Origin: Shewanella jiangmenensis
Lineage (GTDB): Bacteria; Pseudomonadota; Gammaproteobacteria; Enterobacterales; Shewanellaceae
NCBI RefSeq assembly: GCF_018596335.1
Contig: NZ_JAHEPS010000007.1
Location: 119,268-183,267, forward strand
DNA length: 64,000 nucleotides
Reading direction: 5' to 3'
Shown: positions 60,531 to 64,000 of the stretch, piece by piece
How the letters are laid out: every line of letters begins with the position of its first letter
How positions within the stretch are numbered: position 1 is the stretch's first letter
Made by a program: the position numbers and the translations under genes
The notes under the pieces: model-generated
What the model saw: the letters and a program-made list of their open reading frames with translations, nothing else
What the model was told of the DNA's origin: nothing
The model's database searches: none

Positions 60531-60782
60531 TTAGTACACCCAGCCATACGGACCTACATATAACGGTATGTTCCGAGACTCGCACCATTCCTTCAATTGG
60601 GAGTAGATAGCGGCCCCGTGCGGTCTTGCCCATTCCGGTGCCTTTTCCCGCCAGACTTCCTCAGTGGGGAAGTCAACAACGCTGAGGTCCAGTGGAATGC
60701 TAAGGGAGAATGAACCGAGCTCGCAGGAACAGAGGAGCTGCTCCTTCCACACGGGCTCGAATGTGAGCTTTGGAAAATTCAC
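60531..60782 (-). CDS. Hypothetical cassette protein
   Basis: An 83-aa protein, GTG start at 60782 with AAGGA upstream. Pattern: FPKLTFEPVWKEQLLCSCELGSF-type beta strands, then WREKAPEWARPHGAAIYSQL and CESRNIPLYVGPYGWVY. Richer in GC than most cassettes. Function unknown. Confidence 0.72.
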   Translation of the reverse strand: MNFPKLTFEPVWKEQLLCSCELGSFSLSIPLDLSVVDFPTEEVWREKAPEWARPHGAAIYSQLKEWCESRNIPLYVGPYGWVY

Positions 60783-60801
60783 GGCACCGTCCTTAGCGGG
60801 C

Positions 60802-60854
60802 TAACGCCCTAATCAGTCGCGCCGCTTTTTGGCGTCGGATGAATTTTATTGTTA
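60802..60854 (-). other. attC site 14 (53 bp) coding a C-terminal tail
   Basis: TAACGCCCTAATCAGTCGC...TTTATTGTTA. Encodes N-N-K-I-H-P-T-P-K-S-G-A-T-D and the stop of the next gene. Confidence 0.82.
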
Positions 60855-61492
60855 GCTGTTTCGACGCCGTTCTTAGTATGAATCCAGCCATCAATGTAAT
60901 AAAACAATATATTGACTGCATTATTAAAGCAGTCCACTGCCTCTATCCAAGACCATTCAGGATACTGAATGTCTTCTTTTCCAATATGAAATGTTACCAT
61001 TCTTTCATTGTCATTAAGGCTCTGCACAGCATTTGACAAATGAGAACCAGAAAAATGGACATAACCACATAAATTTTTATAAACGTCTTTTAGCCACGGA
61101 TATTCAGGACTCAGAACGTCGACTAAATACCCATCATTCATATTTTTCCCGTTTATGTCCTTCAAGTTTCTGATTTGTTTACCACCTATTACATCAGTAG
61201 CAAAATCGTGAGGATTTTCTACAAGCCAAGTCGCAGAAAATCGCAAAAATGTATCAATTTGAATTCTAAGTAATGACCTAGCCGCTGCCATATTTTTCGC
61301 TTCAATTAATGTAATGAAGCCTTCCATGTTGCCGCTAGTTCTTTTCATCGCAGCGATTGCAAGGAGGTCAACAGGGAACATGTTGCCATTATCTGACGAG
61401 AATATAGCTTTCCCAAGATCCATCATTTGAGATTCAGTACTTCGGAGCTTGATAATAGCTTCTTCAAGATTTTGGGATGCTATTCGTTCCAT
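60809..61492 (-). CDS. Helical cassette protein, DUF5677-like pattern
   Basis: A 227-aa all-helical protein. The segment EAKNMAAARSLLRIQIDTFLRF and the later GYVHFSGSHLSNA resemble proteins with an R-x-L-x-E/Q-type helix and a C-terminal H-x-S/S-H segment, seen in DUF5677 or AbiV-like families; this is a weak resemblance only. The last 13 residues come from attC 14. Role unknown, possibly defence-related. Confidence 0.72.
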   Translation of the reverse strand: MERIASQNLEEAIIKLRSTESQMMDLGKAIFSSDNGNMFPVDLLAIAAMKRTSGNMEGFITLIEAKNMAAARSLLRIQIDTFLRFSATWLVENPHDFATDVIGGKQIRNLKDINGKNMNDGYLVDVLSPEYPWLKDVYKNLCGYVHFSGSHLSNAVQSLNDNERMVTFHIGKEDIQYPEWSWIEAVDCFNNAVNILFYYIDGWIHTKNGVETANNKIHPTPKSGATD

Positions 61493-61510
61493 GAATTTTC
61501 CTTATACAGC

Positions 61511-61630
61511 TAACGCCTTGTTAAGGTATGAGGCACGCAATACCAATGCTAACGCATACTACCTTAACCACTAAAATCAACGCATAGTAAAAATGCCACG
61601 CGTGCCGAATCACTCTTGAACAATTTGTTA
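61511..61630 (-). other. attC site 15 (120 bp)
   Basis: Longest site: TAACGCCTTGTTAAGG...GAACAATTTGTTA, with GGCACGC/GCGTGCC arms and a central TGCTAACGCATACTACCTTAAC stretch. VCR-like length. Confidence 0.85.
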
Positions 61631-61638
61631 TGTGTATT

Positions 61639-62196
61639 TTATAAGTGCTTACTATCCCATTCAGACAAGTACTTCATATACATTTCCTCATGGGGATCAA
61701 CATAACCCTGAGCATAGTAATCATGCTCACTACATGATGCAGCATCTATGCCTGCCTTGAGTGAAGCCATTTTCTCGGCTCGTAAAGTCGCTAATGTTGC
61801 GATTTTAAATTTAGATTGAGCGCTGTTAAACAACGAAAGAGCATAAGTAACTAGAAAAAGCGAAATCAATATAACTGGATATTCTGCGAAAAATATATAC
61901 GGTGATACAGATAGTAGGAACAAACTAAAAACAAATATTATTAGGGACTTCAAAAGCGCATAAGAGACATCTAACTTTATATTTATGACCTTGTTTTCAT
62001 CAGTTGATGCCAACACTATCTTTGACACATATGCCTGTCTTTTTTCTTCTTGCTTTATTTTAATAGAAGCGAAGAAAAAAGATAAAACTTTTTGTATCTT
62101 GGGAGTTACCAGGTTTGCAGCAACCGATATAACAATTGACATTACTGTTGATGCTATTAAAAAAATAGGTTCTTTTATTAAATCTAAAATTTCCAT
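61639..62196 (-). CDS. Cassette-borne membrane protein
   Basis: A 185-aa protein from ATG 62196 with AGGAG upstream. N-terminal hydrophobic helix (IFLIASTVMSIVISVAANLV), a Lys-rich segment, then two helices (LLKSLIIFVFSLFLLSVSPYIF, VILISLFLVTYALSLF), and a soluble acidic tail. Topology hints at a SLATT-like or sensor role but no family is claimed. Confidence 0.76.
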   Translation of the reverse strand: MEILDLIKEPIFLIASTVMSIVISVAANLVTPKIQKVLSFFFASIKIKQEEKRQAYVSKIVLASTDENKVINIKLDVSYALLKSLIIFVFSLFLLSVSPYIFFAEYPVILISLFLVTYALSLFNSAQSKFKIATLATLRAEKMASLKAGIDAASCSEHDYYAQGYVDPHEEMYMKYLSEWDSKHL

Positions 62197-62210
62197 AAAA
62201 CTCCTACACA

Positions 62211-62285
62211 TAACGCCCGCCACAAACGCGAGCAACTTGTTGCGAGTCGAGCGCCCAACGGGCGCGTTTTTGGTGGCGCTTGTTA
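62211..62285 (-). other. attC site 16 (75 bp, family C)
   Basis: TAACGCCCGCCACAAACGCG...GTGGCGCTTGTTA with the core GCGAGCAACTTGTTGCGAG as in attC 10. Confidence 0.9.
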
Positions 62286-62621
62286 GGGAGATGCTTCATA
62301 CAACTGCAGCTCGGCCCACTGAACTTCTGGCACAAACAAACTCTTACCATCAGTTATATTCCACACTGATGAATATTCATTGCCGCTTCCCATATGAACC
62401 CATCCATCTGAAGAAACATCAATAATCTCATTAAAAAGGTCAATGTTGGCTGGCAATAAATTAAATGTAAACTCATACATTTCAGGGATTTTCCAATAGC
62501 GACCTTGGTTTAATGGAACTGACTCCGCGAATACTGAAATTTCATGAGACAAACGTTCTAATAACTTTTCCTCACCAGAGTCATCATTACAAGTTGCGAA
62601 TAATCGGAGAAATAACTTCAT
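62283..62621 (-). CDS. Small cassette protein, immunity-like pattern
   Basis: A 112-aa soluble protein. WKIPEMYEFTFNLLPANIDLF, SDGWVHMGSGNEYSSVWN and FVPEVQWAELQLYE give a W/aromatic-rich pattern resembling small immunity proteins of polymorphic toxin systems, without a firm family. Stop at attC 16 edge. Confidence 0.7.
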   Translation of the reverse strand: MKLFLRLFATCNDDSGEEKLLERLSHEISVFAESVPLNQGRYWKIPEMYEFTFNLLPANIDLFNEIIDVSSDGWVHMGSGNEYSSVWNITDGKSLFVPEVQWAELQLYEASP

Positions 62622-62637
62622 GACTAACTCGGCTCCC

Positions 62638-62704
62638 TAACGCCTCAAGCAGCGGCGCGCGTTAGCGCGTCCAGCACGCAGGGCGATGCTGCCTTGACTT
62701 GTTA
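62638..62704 (-). other. attC site 17 (67 bp)
   Basis: TAACGCCTCAAGCAGCGGCG...CCTTGACTTGTTA with GCGCGTTAGCGCGT centre. Confidence 0.88.
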
Positions 62705-62707
62705 AAT

Positions 62708-63034
62708 TTATATTCTGAACCATGCGAATAGCTCTTTAACCTCATTGTGCTTTTCTAGGTCAAGCTCTCTAACCTTAGAGTGTAAAGCTTCAACTTCGAG
62801 TTTCTTTGGAAGTTCTGTTGTATTGGCAATACGTACTAGCTTTAAAATATATTGGCAATGATTGAGAAAAATATCCCACTCCATTTCTTTTAGAAGAGCT
62901 TCGGAAACCATTTCAAGCTCAAAAAATGCTTTTTCTGGGTCTAACCCTGATGCGCATTTATCCAACAATTTCGATATATACCACTCATCCGTGGAGCCTA
63001 CGGTTCTATATTTTTCAATCTCTGAGAGATACAC
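62708..63034 (-). CDS. Small helical cassette protein
   Basis: A 108-aa acidic helical protein (MYLSEIEKYRTVGSTDEWY start; AFFELEMVSEALLKEMEW; CQYILKLVRIANTT). The form resembles small helical immunity or regulatory proteins but no family can be given. ATG lies 19 bp inside the cassette. Confidence 0.73.
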   Translation of the reverse strand: MYLSEIEKYRTVGSTDEWYISKLLDKCASGLDPEKAFFELEMVSEALLKEMEWDIFLNHCQYILKLVRIANTTELPKKLEVEALHSKVRELDLEKHNEVKELFAWFRI

Positions 63035-63052
63035 GATATTCTCTTATAAATT

Positions 63053-63121
63053 TAACGCCGCGCACAACGGCGAGCGAAGCGAGTCCAGCCAGCTTGCTGG
63101 CGGTGTTGCTGCGCCTTGTTA
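63053..63121 (-). other. attC site 18 (69 bp)
   Basis: TAACGCCGCGCACAACGGCG...GCTGCGCCTTGTTA with GAGCGAAGCGAGTCCAG core, near attC 12. Ends the gene-less cassette. Confidence 0.9.
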
Positions 63122-63425
63122 TGCGATTAAAAACTTACTTTATTTAGTTGCGTGGGATTTTAAAAACCACACAAAACACCAAAAAACTTGCAAAACCTTG
63201 CGCTGAAAGAATGCGTGAAGATTTAAATCAGCCAATTTAAATGTGGATGAAATTAAAGCCACAAATTATTAATGCCAAAAATCATTGTTCTCTATCAACG
63301 CCGCCAAATCCAGCTTTAAAATTTCCATCTGTAAATGCCAATTTATCGATAAACTTAAATGCTAACGCTACTTTTTACAGCGAAAACTTACAAAATTTAA
63401 AATACCAAATTCTCAATAAAGCGCA
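63122..63425 (-). other. Cassette without an evident gene
   Basis: A 304-bp cassette body of high AT content. On the cassette strand only frames of under 30 codons exist. On the opposite strand an 83-codon frame (63241-63492) runs into attC 19, so its end is coded by the recombination site. It could carry a promoter, an antisense RNA or a decayed gene. Confidence 0.6.
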
Positions 63426-63509
63426 TAACGCTTTGCTAAGGGGCTGGCGCCAAGCGCCAGTCCCACGGAGCCAGCCTTGGCTGGCGGAGTAAACTTGAGC
63501 AACTTGTTA
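63426..63509 (-). other. attC site 19 (84 bp, family A)
   Basis: TAACGCTTTGCTAAGGGGCT...GCAACTTGTTA; near identical to attC 3 and 5. Confidence 0.92.
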
Positions 63510-63513
63510 TATT

Positions 63514-63852
63514 TCAGAGAATTGCCTTTAATATTGTTGCTATTGCAGCTTTTTGCTGCAGATCAGTTGCCTCTTCGAATATTTTTACTAAATAAGGGGT
63601 CAAATGCTTTTTTTCTTCATTGGACATTACAAATGTATCGTCAAACCAAATTTGATTATCGCTATCAAGCATAAGCGTAAAAGCATCATTATCACTCTTT
63701 ACGATCAGTCCAATCACTTCGGTCTCTACAAAGGTTCCCTCATAGATTAAGTTACTTTTTATAGCTGAAACTCTTGGGTTCATCTCACTCTTAGCCATTG
63801 TGGGGTTAACAAAAAACAATGAAATTACTAGAATCCAAATGTTCGACGTCAC
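63514..63852 (-). CDS. Small exported protein, first cassette seen
   Basis: A 112-aa protein with a signal peptide (VTSNIWILVISLFFVNPTMA). GTG 63852 is chosen with AAGG upstream. ATG 63879 is less likely because its three bases lie on the far side of the GTTA recombination point and would not travel with the cassette. Mature part has IYEGTFVETEVIGLIVKSD and a C-terminal Ala/Ile helix. Family unknown. Confidence 0.7.
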   Translation of the reverse strand: MTSNIWILVISLFFVNPTMAKSEMNPRVSAIKSNLIYEGTFVETEVIGLIVKSDNDAFTLMLDSDNQIWFDDTFVMSNEEKKHLTPYLVKIFEEATDLQQKAAIATILKAIL

Positions 63853-63869
63853 CGATACACCTTGATTGA

Positions 63870-64000
63870 AATATAACATCTATGGACGCTCCCGATTGTG
63901 CAAGCTAGTTGAGCCTAAAGAACTGTAGGTTTTGCAGCCATCTATTCGGATTTTGTGAGGAACAAGCCTCGATCCCTGATGAATTCCGCTGGCTTACGAC
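63870..64000 (-). other. Candidate attI side of the integron
   Basis: At 63870-63876 the cassette strand has GTTATAT, a simple GTTRNAY-like recombination core. From there to the window end no second GTTA partner or inverted repeats occur, so it is not an attC. This is what an attI junction would look like, with intI further right on the + strand. Confidence 0.45.

Larger units (their letters stand above)
54072..63880 (-). mobile_element. Chromosomal integron gene-cassette array
   Basis: Twenty cassettes in one orientation, separated by 19 attC sites. Each attC begins TAACG and ends GTTA on the + strand and holds internal inverted repeats with a variable centre. Genes are small, mostly one per cassette, AT-rich and preceded immediately by the previous attC. 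Since cassettes read leftward, attI, the cassette promoter and intI are expected right of the window. Lipoproteins and membrane proteins are common, as in Vibrio and Shewanella arrays. Confidence 0.93.

Noticed and set aside
54411..63509. Spaced palindromic repeats as a CRISPR array
   Set aside because: Repeats differ in length (50-120 bp), lie 250-1000 bp apart and flank genes; attC structure explains them.

Overview
The window looks like chromosomal DNA of a Shewanella-type marine gammaproteobacterium. Three things point there: an hya/hyp [NiFe]-hydrogenase operon, a maltodextrin locus built around a TonB-dependent receptor and a flavin halogenase-like protein, and a kdnA-kdnB-kdsB operon for 8-amino-Kdo, a pathway I know from Shewanella. 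The host DNA is GC-rich. From about 54 kb to the right end it turns AT-rich and becomes a chromosomal integron cassette array. The species is my inference; no rRNA or tRNA gene was seen.

Layout. (1) 1-12.3 kb, + strand: hydrogenase small subunit (5' cut), large subunit, cytochrome b, maturation protease, a diverged HypF-like protein, then hypF-B-C-D-E-A with overlapping stops and starts. (2) 12.5-20.2 kb: membrane GGDEF protein, FAN1-like VRR-NUC nuclease behind a parvulin, YjbQ, GAF-PAS-GGDEF-EAL protein, RNA m5C methyltransferase. (3) 20.3-39.8 kb: starch/maltodextrin locus with hexose permease, alpha-glucosidase, TonB receptor, halogenase-like protein, two GH13 enzymes, SLC45-like maltose permease, lipoprotein glucoamylase and a LacI regulator. 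Three near-identical 14-bp palindromes are probably its operators. A PaiB-like gene lies inside the locus. (4) 39.9-43.1 kb: DUF3334 (CheX-like) protein, chemoreceptor, ACT protein. (5) 43.1-46.1 kb: a MITE-like element, then ptsH-ptsI-crr. (6) 46.1-50.1 kb: ArsC/Spx-like protein, dapE, M15 peptidase, alpha/beta hydrolase, beta carbonic anhydrase. (7) 50.3-53.8 kb: kdnA-kdnB-kdsB and a DUF2897 protein. (8) 54.07-63.88 kb: cassette array, all in minus orientation.

The array holds 20 cassettes and 19 attC sites of 50-120 bp. Each attC starts TAACG and ends GTTA on the + strand. Most cassette genes are small and unrecognised: lipoproteins, 2-4 TM proteins and acidic proteins. A GNAT acetyltransferase and a class-3 lipase-like lipoprotein are identifiable. 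Because the cassettes read leftward, the integrase and cassette promoter should lie just beyond 64000, and 63870-64000 is the candidate attI side. A bidirectional terminator at 54003-54032 separates the array from the kdn operon.

How the genes work together: region 1 makes, matures and wires a membrane-bound uptake hydrogenase. Region 3 takes up and hydrolyses maltodextrins to glucose under a LacI-type regulator. Region 5 supplies general PTS phosphorelay proteins. Region 7 makes CMP-8-amino-Kdo for the LPS inner core. Region 8 is the adaptive gene reservoir.
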